From Dethiosulfatibacter aminovorans DSM 17477 (GTDB lineage Bacteria > Bacillota > Clostridia > Tissierellales > Dethiosulfatibacteraceae): 64,000 nucleotides of DNA. A program made the translations under genes and the position numbers. A model generated the notes under the pieces. That model did not search any database, was not told the DNA's origin, and saw nothing but the letters and a program-made list of their open reading frames with translations. Positions within the stretch are counted from its first letter, which is position 1. The number at the start of each line of letters is the position of its first letter. Positions 42,038 to 50,471 of the stretch are shown here, one piece after another. The stretch is taken from positions 62,001 through 126,000 of the forward strand of contig NZ_FQZL01000005.1 in NCBI RefSeq assembly GCF_900142005.1, given 5' to 3'.

Positions 42038-42073
42038 ATTCTTATAGTAACTGCAAAATGGGGAAGTGATGAC

Positions 42074-42755
42074 ATGGATAACAATAGAAAACAGGCATAC
42101 TATAAGGTAATTGAATATATAAGCGACCAGGTGGAAAAAGGTGCTCTTGGCAAAGGAGACAGGGTTCCATCTGAAAGGGAAATGGTGGATTTCCTGGGAA
42201 TAGGAAGGAATTCAATAAGGGAGGCCCTTAAGATACTTGACATACTTGGAGTGGTAGACAGGCGACAGGGCGACGGGACCTATATTAAGGACCGTTTCGA
42301 CAAATGGTTTTCAAGACCCATGTCTGTTGCCATTATGCTTTCGGAAACCAGCAGGAAGGAAGTTTTTGAGTTCAGGAACATGATAGAGGTCGAGATAGCT
42401 TCCCTTGCAGCCGAGAGGATTACGGATGAAGAAATCGAGGAACTGACGGAATGTTATGATGAGATGACAAGGACCGAGGATCAGGAGATCAGCACTGAAT
42501 ATGACTTGAAGTTTCACAGCATACTTGCGAAGGCTTCAAAAAAACATAATCATCATAAATTCATACAATGCAATGGACTATATGCTTGACCTTTTCATAT
42601 ATGATATAAGGATAGAAGCTTTTCTCAATGAAGGTCTGGAGCTGGCGGCAAGGGTTCATGACGACCTCTTTAAAGCGGTGGTTTCGAGAAATCCTGTTAA
42701 GGCGGCAGAAGCCATGAAGGCACATATGGAAGTTGTTAGAAGATACTACCACTAA
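42074..42755 (+). pseudogene. FadR-type GntR regulator, frameshifted in an A7 run
   Basis: The reading frame from the ATG at 42074 encodes a winged helix (GIGRNSIREALKILDILGVVDRRQGDGTYI) and most of an FCD domain up to KFHSILAKASK, then leaves frame. The rest (NIIIINSYNAMDYMLDLFIYD to EVVRRYYH) continues in the frame starting at about 42525 and ending at 42755. The break is at seven A residues (42538-42544) where six would keep the frame shown by the homolog at 53402 (LLARATKNIILINSYNAMEY). Corrected, the protein would be about 227 residues. The defect could be a real mutation, transcriptional slippage or a sequencing error. Confidence 0.85.
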
Positions 42756-42766
42756 AGGAGGCCGAT

Positions 42767-43450
42767 ATGCTTAAGGGAGATTCAAACAAGACATACTACC
42801 AGGTGATGGAGTATCTTACAGAACAGATAAGGATGAAAAAACTGAAAAAGGGTGACAAGATGCCTACTGAAAGAGAACTTGCCGAGTATCTTGGAGTGAG
42901 CAGAGCAGCCATCAGAGAATCATACAAAATACTAAGCATAGTAGGACTTCTGAGAAGTGCGCCCAGCCAGGGGACTTTCATAAAGGATGAGTTCGACGAC
43001 TGGTTCATGGAGCCAATGTCTATAATATTCAAGCTGTCGGACACCACCATGAAGGATGTTCTTGAATTCAGGAAAATGATAGAGGTGGAAGTGGCAACCC
43101 TTGCAGCGGAAAAGATTACAGACGGGGAAATTGAAGTCCTTACGGAGTGCTACGAGAGGATGATCGGTGATGACGATGAGATGGTAAGGGCTGAATACGA
43201 CAAGAAGTTCCACGGCACCATTGTCAAGGCTGCAAAAAATCAGATAATACTGAATGCATACAATGCAATGTCTCCCATGCTTCAGATTTTCACCCGGGAC
43301 ATAAGGTCTGTTGTAGTAGACAGTGAGTATGAGGGAATACTAGAAGAGCTCCACAGGAACATATACGAGGCAATCGTTTCCAGGGATGTGGAAGCGGCGA
43401 GGAAGAGCATGCAGGTACATATGGAAACGATAATCAAATACTATAAATAA
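42767..43450 (+). CDS. FadR-type GntR transcriptional regulator
   Basis: Protein of 227 residues with an N-terminal winged helix (GVSRAAIRESYKILSIVGLL) and a C-terminal FCD ligand domain (FHGTIVKAAKN; MQVHMETIIKYY). It follows the frameshifted regulator by 11 bases with AAAGGAGG upstream. Its closest relative in the window is the protein at 54099, not its immediate neighbour, so it is the second member of a duplicated two-gene module. FadR-type regulators recognise TGGTNNNACCA-like operators, and such sites are present at 17841 and 50445. Confidence 0.88.
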   Translation: MLKGDSNKTYYQVMEYLTEQIRMKKLKKGDKMPTERELAEYLGVSRAAIRESYKILSIVGLLRSAPSQGTFIKDEFDDWFMEPMSIIFKLSDTTMKDVLEFRKMIEVEVATLAAEKITDGEIEVLTECYERMIGDDDEMVRAEYDKKFHGTIVKAAKNQIILNAYNAMSPMLQIFTRDIRSVVVDSEYEGILEELHRNIYEAIVSRDVEAARKSMQVHMETIIKYYK

Positions 43451-43456
43451 TCACAG

Positions 43457-43487
43457 AGGAGCTGCTATTCAAGCAGCTCCTTTATTT
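43457..43487. terminator. Terminator overlapping convergent gene ends
   Basis: GGAGCTGC (43458-43465), seven-base loop, GCAGCTCC (43473-43480), then TTTATTT. It ends the FadR pair on the plus strand and overlaps the last codons of the convergent regulator gene. Confidence 0.75.
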
Positions 43488-45321
43488 CGAATGCGATTTG
43501 GATCTTCAACCTGTCGTTGTAGTCGTTTATATCCAGGTTCAGTATTTCACAAATCTTGCCAATCCTGTAGTTCAGTGTATTGCCGTGTATGCCTAAACTT
43601 TCCTTTGCAGTAGTGTAGCTGCAGTTAGACCTTATATAGGTTTCAAGTGTCCTGATGAATTCATCCCTGTGCGAGGAGGGATATGAGAGAAGGGGACCCA
43701 GGATGTCGTCTGTGAATGACTCAAGATATGTTGTATCGTTTCTCGAAAGCAGTCCTTTCACCTTTAGATTGTCATAGAACATGCGCTTGTATTTTTTGCC
43801 GTATGTAGTCATGAGGCTAAGCACATATTCAGCGTTATTGTATGATTTGCTGAAATTACCTATACCGTGGAAGGAGTTGCTGACTGCAGTTTTGCAATGA
43901 ACAGGCTGGCCTCTTTGACTGTTGTATTCTGACATTTTTGCTTCAATTTCCTTAATCAGGGATTCGATTTTTTCCATACTTTTGGAGTGACCGATTTCAA
44001 CAAGGGACACTATGCCTGTTCCCTTAATGACTGAAAATGATTTGTTGAAATGATACTTCACAGTTTCTCCAACAGGTTTGTACAGTCGGTTCATTGACTT
44101 GAGCACGTTGAATTCAATTTCATTGCCATAGGATGAGTTGTTAAACTCCATCTTTGAAAGTATTATCCTGTATGTTCCGTTAGTGTCAATATTGTACTGC
44201 GAACAGCATTTTTCTATGTATTCAGGGGAGGTGTTGTTTATCAGGTTGTCGATGAACTCACCTTTCAGCGATTGTTCCATATTGAAGAGTTCGCTGCTTT
44301 TCAACTGTTCAAGGGCTGTAATCGTTGAAGCTCTTTCTGCAGTTATCCTTTTCAATTCTTCCAGCTTGTCCGTATCAGATACTATGCATAACCATCCCAT
44401 TGATTCCTTGTTAACCATAATCGGGAATATATGGAGATATTTTTCCTGGTGGATACATCGATAGGCCATGGCTGTGTTTTTTCTAAGATATTTTATCATG
44501 TTTGGCAGTTCCCTGACTATTGAATCAATCTGGTCGCTTATTCCGGATGTATGATAACCAAAATTGTAGAGCTCGTCAATAATAAAAATATCGAGATTTA
44601 GGATGTTCTTGGATTCCTCAAGAACATCCTCGATTGTCCTCCCGTTAAGCATCATATCAGTGAACCTGGCGTGGATATCAGTTGAAAAACGATAGTTGTT
44701 CCTTTCTTTTTCGATGACTTTGGTATAATGGGAAAGTGTCCTGTTTGCTTCGACTTCCTTTTCATAGTTTTGAGCATTTACAATGGCTATAGTAGCCTGG
44801 ACCGATATTGCTTCAAGGAACTCTACATCATCCTGGACAAGGGGAGTTGATTCATTGAGATTGTCGATTACAAGAACGCCTATAGGCTGGTCCCTGTGCA
44901 TGAGGGGGCAGCAGATTGAGCTTTTGACAGCGGAGGAATCCAGTTCTGCCAGAACGGTCATATGCGTGTTTTCATCCTCCATTGTATCCATGTATTTCAT
45001 AACCGTCCTTGTATCCTTGAAGAATACAGGCTCCCTCTTGTTGAATGCAAAGCCTGTCATGGATTCTCCTGGTTTTAGCTTTACATCCTTTACCGAATCC
45101 CCCATGCCGCTGTATGCTCTCATTTCAAGGAGATTGGTGTTTTGATTGTAGAGGAATATGGCTCCGATATCCCCACCGGGTAGAAGTTCAAAGCATCTGT
45201 CAAGGAGCGTTCTCAGTATTGTGTCCGTATCCTGTTTGGAGTTGAGTATCTTGGCTGTTTCAAGGAGTGACTGAAGTCTTAACAGTTTCTTGTTATCTAT
45301 ATTCTTATTATACATTTGCAT
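43465..45321 (-). CDS. GAF-domain PucR/CdaR-type transcriptional regulator
   Basis: Protein of 618 residues. An N-terminal GAF domain (about 20-185; LLDRCFELLPGGDIGAIFLYNQ, SSICCPLMHRDQPIGVLVIDN) is followed by a long helical region and a GGDEF-like CdaR segment, ending in a PucR-type helix-turn-helix (TYIRSNCSYTTAKESLGIHGNTLNYRIGKI). Such regulators respond to small molecules and control neighbouring catabolic operons. It is divergent from the transporter and M20 hydrolase operon starting at 45515, its probable target. Confidence 0.85.
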   Translation of the reverse strand: MQMYNKNIDNKKLLRLQSLLETAKILNSKQDTDTILRTLLDRCFELLPGGDIGAIFLYNQNTNLLEMRAYSGMGDSVKDVKLKPGESMTGFAFNKREPVFFKDTRTVMKYMDTMEDENTHMTVLAELDSSAVKSSICCPLMHRDQPIGVLVIDNLNESTPLVQDDVEFLEAISVQATIAIVNAQNYEKEVEANRTLSHYTKVIEKERNNYRFSTDIHARFTDMMLNGRTIEDVLEESKNILNLDIFIIDELYNFGYHTSGISDQIDSIVRELPNMIKYLRKNTAMAYRCIHQEKYLHIFPIMVNKESMGWLCIVSDTDKLEELKRITAERASTITALEQLKSSELFNMEQSLKGEFIDNLINNTSPEYIEKCCSQYNIDTNGTYRIILSKMEFNNSSYGNEIEFNVLKSMNRLYKPVGETVKYHFNKSFSVIKGTGIVSLVEIGHSKSMEKIESLIKEIEAKMSEYNSQRGQPVHCKTAVSNSFHGIGNFSKSYNNAEYVLSLMTTYGKKYKRMFYDNLKVKGLLSRNDTTYLESFTDDILGPLLSYPSSHRDEFIRTLETYIRSNCSYTTAKESLGIHGNTLNYRIGKICEILNLDINDYNDRLKIQIAFEIKELLE

Positions 45322-45456
45322 TGGTCCTTATATAAAATTTACCTGCCGGGTGTGGAAAGAATCGATGATGTTTTATTTTAATCAGGTATAGGAATATTAT
45401 AGTGAAAATTAACAAAAAAATCTATAGTAATTGGTTAATTATAACATGGTATATAT

Positions 45457-45485
45457 TTGTCCTATCTGGTAGAATCAAATAATTT
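45457..45485 (+). promoter_or_regulatory. Possible promoter of the transporter/M20 operon
   Basis: -35 TTGTCC (45457-45462), 17-base spacer, -10 TAATTT (45480-45485). The match is moderate; the region is A/T-rich and other hexamers are possible. Confidence 0.4.
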
Positions 45486-45514
45486 ATAAAATAATATAAA
45501 GTGAGGATTTATTT

Positions 45515-46717
45515 ATGGTATTCAATGTGGTTGGTGCTTTCAGCATCGTATTGTTGATTTTGACAATAGGCGAAATAGTATCTACGAAGACAAAGGCCTT
45601 CATACCTTCCGTATTCGTATCTGCAGTATTGTTTCTGGTTGGTTTCTGGACCGTATTGCCGGCAGATATAGTTACTCAGAGTTCTTTTGCAACTCCTGTT
45701 GTATATTTGTCCATGTATCTTCTTCTCACCCATATGGGTACCCTGATGAGCGTCAGGGAGCTTCTGGGACAATGGAAGACAATACTCATAGCCTTATCGG
45801 GCATCGTGGGCATATGCGCCATGACACTGACTATAGGAAGGGCAATGTTTGGTTGGCAGACAGTGGTTGCGGCAACACCTCCGCTGACAGGTGGCGTGGT
45901 CGCATCAATACTCATGTCGGGAGCAGCGACGGAAATGGGTCTTGCATCCATAGCCGTACTGGCTACATGCATGTACATCATGCAGGGCTTTTTCGGGTAT
46001 CCCATTACAGCCATCCTGCTTAAGAAGGAAGCCAGAAGGCTTGCGGACCAGGTGAAGAACGGTGAAATGGATGTAAAGCATATGAAGAATTCAGTTGGTG
46101 CAGACCTGGCTGAAAAGGAAGATGCATCAAAAAGCAGGTTCAGGATATTCCCTCCGGTACCCGAGAAATACCAGTCCAGCTATGTGATTCTTGTGAAGCT
46201 CGGTCTCGTGGCTTGGCTTGCTGCAACTGTTGCACCATATATTCACCTTAACCAGTTTGTCGTATGTCTTCTTTTTGGTGTAATTGGAAGGGAAATAGGA
46301 TTCCTGGAGGAAAAGGCGCTTGTAAAGGCTAATGCTTTTGGATTCCTTATGACGGTACTCATGGCGTTCATATTTGCCGGTCTGTCACAGGCTACTCCTG
46401 AAATGCTTGGAAAGATTGTAGGTCCACTCTTTGGGATCATAGTTCTTGGTGTAACGGGAATGGGTATAATGTCAATGCTGATCGGAAAGCTTTTAGGAGA
46501 GACGAAGGAGATGGCATTTTCCATAGCAATGACTGCACTCTACGGATTCCCCGCAGACTACATACTCACAATAGAGGCGGCCAAGTCGGTTACGGACAGT
46601 GATTCGGAATATGAGTATGCGATAGAAACAATGCTTCCAAAGATGCTGGTTGGAGGATTCACTACAGTTACAATAGCATCGGTAATAATAGCGGGAATAT
46701 TTGTGAAGCTTCTGTAG
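45515..46717 (+). CDS. Membrane transporter, possibly related to sodium/glutamate symporters
   Basis: Protein of 400 residues with about ten or eleven membrane segments and a central charged loop (KKEARRLADQVKNGEMDVKHM). The first half (TPPLTGGVVASILMSGAATEMG) and the second half (ALYGFPADYILTIEAAKSV) suggest two inverted halves, as in GltS-type carriers, but I cannot name the family with confidence. It is the first gene of an operon with three amidohydrolases and is divergent from a PucR-type regulator. It probably imports their N-acyl or N-carbamoyl amino-acid substrate. Confidence 0.6.
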   Translation: MVFNVVGAFSIVLLILTIGEIVSTKTKAFIPSVFVSAVLFLVGFWTVLPADIVTQSSFATPVVYLSMYLLLTHMGTLMSVRELLGQWKTILIALSGIVGICAMTLTIGRAMFGWQTVVAATPPLTGGVVASILMSGAATEMGLASIAVLATCMYIMQGFFGYPITAILLKKEARRLADQVKNGEMDVKHMKNSVGADLAEKEDASKSRFRIFPPVPEKYQSSYVILVKLGLVAWLAATVAPYIHLNQFVVCLLFGVIGREIGFLEEKALVKANAFGFLMTVLMAFIFAGLSQATPEMLGKIVGPLFGIIVLGVTGMGIMSMLIGKLLGETKEMAFSIAMTALYGFPADYILTIEAAKSVTDSDSEYEYAIETMLPKMLVGGFTTVTIASVIIAGIFVKLL

Positions 46718-46784
46718 CAAGGGTAAAATAACATAAAATCTGGATGACACCTCGAAAGAGGTGTCGTCTTTGGAAGGTGAGGAA

Positions 46785-48023
46785 ATGAAGACGAACTTAG
46801 ATAGAATAGTGAAAGACATTGAAGAACTGTCAAAATTCAACTCAACCCCCGGCAGGGGACTGACCAGGTTTTCCTTTACGGAGGAAGACAGGCAGGCGAG
46901 GAACTACATAAAGAGAGAGCTTGAGAAGCTGGATCTATATGTCTATGAGGATGCTGCAGGAACGGTTTTTGGCAGGATGAAGGATTATCCCGTGGAAATG
47001 CCGTCTATAATGGTAGGATCCCACTTCGATTCAGTGAAAAATGGTGGAAATTTTGACGGACCTGCAGGTATAGCAATGGGGCTTGAAGTTATGAGGAGTC
47101 TTGTGGAGAACAATGTAAAGACAGCCTATCCCGTGGAATTCGTAGGAATGATAGAGGAAGAGGGAGGCAGGTTTGGCGGAGGAGTCTTCGGAAGTAGGGC
47201 CATGACGGTTGGAGTGACTCTTGAGGAATTGAAAGCGAACTGTGACAGTGATGGAATATCCATGGCGGAAGCAATGGCATCCTTTGGACTTGAGCCTGAA
47301 AAGATTTCCAGTGCAAAAAGGAGTCCGGATGAAATAAGGGCCTTCATAGAACTTCACATAGAGCAGGGACCGGTTCTTGAAAAGGAGAACCTGGATGTTG
47401 GATTGGTTGAGTATATTGTAGGAATTGCAGAATACAGAATAGGCATCAAGGGTAGACCCGATCATGCAGGTACGACACCTATGAATCTCAGAAAGGATGC
47501 CCTCATTGCAGCCTCTGAGTTGGTATGCCAGATAGAAGAGCTTGCCCTGTCCCAGGGAGACGGGACGGTTGCAACGGTGGGAGCCATGGACGTTTTTCCT
47601 GGAGCTGCAAACATAGTTCCTGGTGAAGTTGAATTGACTGTGGACATAAGATCCAGAAACCAGGACTGCATAGACGGAGTTGTAGCTGGAATCAAAAGGT
47701 CTCTGAAGGACAAGGCTGATTCCAGGGGGCTGGCTTGGGAAATGAGAGAGCTTTTGAATGTAACTCCAGTAACCATGTCCGAAAAAATCTTGAATACAAT
47801 GCAGGAAAAGGCTGATGAAGGTGGCATAGGATATAAAAAAATGACCAGCGGAGCAGGCCATGATGCAATGATAATGGCTTCGATGGTGGATTCAGGACTG
47901 GTTTTCGTACCCAGCAGGGACGGCAGAAGCCACTGCCCTGAGGAATGGACGGATTATGATCAGTTGCAAAAAGGCATAGAGCTGATTTATCATACAATAC
48001 TTGGAATTGGAGAAGTGGAATAA
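46785..48023 (+). CDS. Zn-dependent N-carbamoyl-amino-acid/allantoate amidohydrolase (M20)
   Basis: Protein of 412 residues. MVGSHFDSVKNGGNFDGPAGI, EFVGMIEEEGGRFGGGVFGSRAM, ELHIEQGPVLE and GRPDHAGTTPM are typical of the M20 branch that includes L-carbamoylase, beta-ureidopropionase and allantoate amidohydrolase. The metal-binding His/Asp/Glu set looks complete. Upstream ATG codons are in frame from 46761, but GGTGAGGAA fits the ATG at 46785. Its stop overlaps the start of the next M20 gene (TAATG), indicating translational coupling. It would hydrolyse N-carbamoyl amino acids, for example those released by hydantoin ring opening. Confidence 0.85.
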   Translation: MKTNLDRIVKDIEELSKFNSTPGRGLTRFSFTEEDRQARNYIKRELEKLDLYVYEDAAGTVFGRMKDYPVEMPSIMVGSHFDSVKNGGNFDGPAGIAMGLEVMRSLVENNVKTAYPVEFVGMIEEEGGRFGGGVFGSRAMTVGVTLEELKANCDSDGISMAEAMASFGLEPEKISSAKRSPDEIRAFIELHIEQGPVLEKENLDVGLVEYIVGIAEYRIGIKGRPDHAGTTPMNLRKDALIAASELVCQIEELALSQGDGTVATVGAMDVFPGAANIVPGEVELTVDIRSRNQDCIDGVVAGIKRSLKDKADSRGLAWEMRELLNVTPVTMSEKILNTMQEKADEGGIGYKKMTSGAGHDAMIMASMVDSGLVFVPSRDGRSHCPEEWTDYDQLQKGIELIYHTILGIGEVE

Positions 48024-49186
48024 TGAATATTAAGGAACTGGCAAAAGAGTACAAGGACTATGCGGTTTCCATCAGGAGGGAATTTCATATGAATCCCGAA
48101 CCGGCCATGAAGGAGGAAAGAACTTCCGACAGGATCGTGGAAGAACTGGAAATGTTAGGGATTCCCTGCAGGAAAGCTGCCGGAACAGGCGTGGTTGGAA
48201 TCATCAAGGGAAAGACTGAAGGCAGAACCATCGCCCTTAGGGCCGATATTGACGCTCTTGAACTTCAGGAAAAGAATGAAATTGTATATAGATCAAAGGT
48301 TGAAGGCATGATGCACGGCTGCGGACACGACGGACATGCGGCAAGCCTCTTGACTGCGGCAAGAATCCTCAATGAAATAAAGGATGAATTCAGCGGAACT
48401 GTTAAGCTTTTGTTCCAGCCTGGAGAAGAGGTTGCCAAGGGTGCAAAAAAACTCATATCCGAGGGGGAACTTGAAGGAGTCGATGGAATCTTCGGAATAC
48501 ATGTATGGAACGGCATCGATGTCGGCAAGGTTTCCGTGGAGGAAGGCCCAAGGATGGCTTCGGCGGGAATATTCAACATCAATATTACCGGAAAGGGCGG
48601 CCACGGGTCAATGCCCAACCAGGGAATAGATTCCGTGGTTGTGGGTGCAGCGACTGTAATGAACATGCAGGCCCTTGTTGCCAGGGAAATCAATCCTTTG
48701 GATCCTGCAGTTGTAACCCTTGGAATATTCAATGCAGGAACGAGACAGAACATATTGGCAGGAGAAGCCTATCTTGAAGGAACAACCAGATGCTTCAGCA
48801 TGGATGTAAACAACATCTTCGAGGAGCAGATAAGAAGGGTGGCTGAAAGGACGGCGGAGAGCTATAGGGCCAGAGCTGTACTTGAATATGAGCAGCTGGT
48901 GCTTCCAACCATAAACGACCCTGAAATGGCTTCCATCGGAGAGGATGCAGTAAGGAGTCTTCTTGGAAGCGAAGGTTTGGTGAAGTATGAGAAGACTACA
49001 GGTGGAGAAGACTTTTCATTCTATACGGTGGAGGTGCCTGGGGCTTTTGCCTTTGTAGGATCGAAAAACGAGGAAAAGGTCGAACTTTTCCCCCATCATC
49101 ATCCGTGCTTCGATATTGACGAGGATGCCCTTGAGGTGGCTTCGGGTCTGTATGCCCAGTATGCAGTGGAATTTTTAGGGAGGTAA
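48023..49186 (+). CDS. M20 amidohydrolase (aminoacylase/hippurate hydrolase type)
   Basis: Protein of 387 residues with RREFHMNPEPAMKEERT, ALRADIDALEL, MHGCGHDGHAASLL, FQPGEEVAKGAKKLI, GKGGHGSMPNQGID and FPHHHPCFDIDEDAL, all standard for M20D amidohydrolases (IAA-amino acid hydrolase/hippuricase/N-acetyl-diaminopimelate deacetylase group). The metal ligands (CGHDGH, Glu-Glu, terminal His) are intact. It overlaps the previous gene by one base and is followed six bases later by a paralog of nearly equal length. Substrate is an N-acylated amino acid, identity unknown. Confidence 0.88.
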   Translation: MNIKELAKEYKDYAVSIRREFHMNPEPAMKEERTSDRIVEELEMLGIPCRKAAGTGVVGIIKGKTEGRTIALRADIDALELQEKNEIVYRSKVEGMMHGCGHDGHAASLLTAARILNEIKDEFSGTVKLLFQPGEEVAKGAKKLISEGELEGVDGIFGIHVWNGIDVGKVSVEEGPRMASAGIFNINITGKGGHGSMPNQGIDSVVVGAATVMNMQALVAREINPLDPAVVTLGIFNAGTRQNILAGEAYLEGTTRCFSMDVNNIFEEQIRRVAERTAESYRARAVLEYEQLVLPTINDPEMASIGEDAVRSLLGSEGLVKYEKTTGGEDFSFYTVEVPGAFAFVGSKNEEKVELFPHHHPCFDIDEDALEVASGLYAQYAVEFLGR

Positions 49187-49192
49187 AGGATC

Positions 49193-50353
49193 ATGAACAG
49201 TGAAACATACAGGAAACAAAGAGAATATGTCATCAGGATGAGAAGAGAATTTCATGAAAATCCCGAAACCAGCTGGAATGAAACAAGAACACAGAAGAGA
49301 ATAATCGAAGAGCTTGAAGGGATTGGTCTCCATTGTGAAAAATGCGCAGGGACGGGAGTTGTTGCAACAATAAAGGGAGAGAAGCCCGGAAGGACTGTTG
49401 CATTGAGGGCGGATATCGATGCCCTTGAGATAGGTGAAGCAAGCGATGTTGAGTACAGGTCAAAAAAACAGGGACTAATGCATGCCTGTGGTCATGATGG
49501 ACATGCAGCAATGCTCCTGGGTGCAGCCAGAGCCCTTGTGGAATCCAGGGATGAATTGAAGGGTAATGTACGATTATTGTTTCAACCTGCGGAGGAAACC
49601 CTAAGGGGAGCGAAGAAAATGATAGAGGATGGAGCCCTTGATGGTGTGGATGCCATCATGGGACAGCATCTGTGGAACAATATACCTGCCGGGAAGGTGA
49701 ATGTGGAAAGCGGGCCAAGGATGGCCTCTGGAGACCCTGTAATAATAGACTTTTACGGTAAAGGCGGACACGGATCCCTTCCAAATGAGACGGTGGATCC
49801 CGTTGTAATGGCATCATCCTTTATAATGAATTCAAATGCAATGTTGAGCAGGGAGAAGTATCCAATGGAGCCTATGGTCCTGACATTTGGAGAAGTGAAG
49901 TGCGGAACCAGGTTCAATATCATACCTGATGAAGCCCATCTTGAGGGTTCATTGAGATGCTTCAGCCAGGAATCAAGGGAAAGTGCATGGAATAGAATCA
50001 GGGAGTATGCGGAATGTACTGCCTCAATGTTCGGTGGAAGAGCTGAAGTGAACATTCCCAAGGGTACACCTGCAACCATTAACGATGAAGTAATTGCAAT
50101 GGAGGCCAGGAAGGTGGCTGAGAAGGTTGCCGGAAGCGACAACATAATGAATCTGGAGAAGACAACCGGCAGTGAGGACATGGCCTATTATCTTGATGAA
50201 ATACCGGGAGCCATGGTATTTGTCGGATCAGGATTTGAGGACAGGGAGACATTTCCCCATCACCATCCTAGATTCGATATCAATGAAGATGCCCTGGAAA
50301 TAGGAACGGGCATGTATTATCATTTTGCCATTGACTATCTAAACAGCAACTGA
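49193..50353 (+). CDS. M20 amidohydrolase, paralog of the upstream gene
   Basis: Protein of 386 residues with the same M20D motifs: RREFHENPETSWNETRT, ALRADIDALEI, MHACGHDGHAAMLL, FQPAEETLRGAKKMI, GKGGHGSLPNETVD and FPHHHPRFDINEDAL. It is clearly a tandem paralog of the 48023 protein but diverged across its length. Both copies keep all metal ligands, so they probably differ in substrate rather than one being redundant. AGGGAGG upstream supports the ATG at 49193. Confidence 0.88.
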   Translation: MNSETYRKQREYVIRMRREFHENPETSWNETRTQKRIIEELEGIGLHCEKCAGTGVVATIKGEKPGRTVALRADIDALEIGEASDVEYRSKKQGLMHACGHDGHAAMLLGAARALVESRDELKGNVRLLFQPAEETLRGAKKMIEDGALDGVDAIMGQHLWNNIPAGKVNVESGPRMASGDPVIIDFYGKGGHGSLPNETVDPVVMASSFIMNSNAMLSREKYPMEPMVLTFGEVKCGTRFNIIPDEAHLEGSLRCFSQESRESAWNRIREYAECTASMFGGRAEVNIPKGTPATINDEVIAMEARKVAEKVAGSDNIMNLEKTTGSEDMAYYLDEIPGAMVFVGSGFEDRETFPHHHPRFDINEDALEIGTGMYYHFAIDYLNSN

Positions 50354-50407
50354 AAACGATAAGGCAGCAATGATGGATTGTTAATATATCTACTATACCC
50401 GGAGGCA

Positions 50408-50455
50408 TTTACAAATGTTCTACCGGGTTATATAATATACTTAGTGGTTCTACCA
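50408..50455 (+). promoter_or_regulatory. Promoter and FadR-type operator of the second FAD oxidase
   Basis: -35 TTTACA (50408-50413), 17-base spacer, -10 TATAAT (50431-50436), and palindrome TGGTTCTACCA (50445-50455) at the expected start site. The same operator follows the etf promoter (17841-17851). A second half-site-like TGTTCTACCGGG overlaps the spacer, and CCCGG/CCGGG flank the -35 box. Confidence 0.8.
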
Positions 50456-50471
50456 AAAAATGGAGGTAAGT

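Noticed and set aside
41909-42073. In-frame N-terminal extension of the first FadR gene
   Set aside because: A consensus promoter (42009-42037) lies inside it, and homologs begin at the position equal to 42074.
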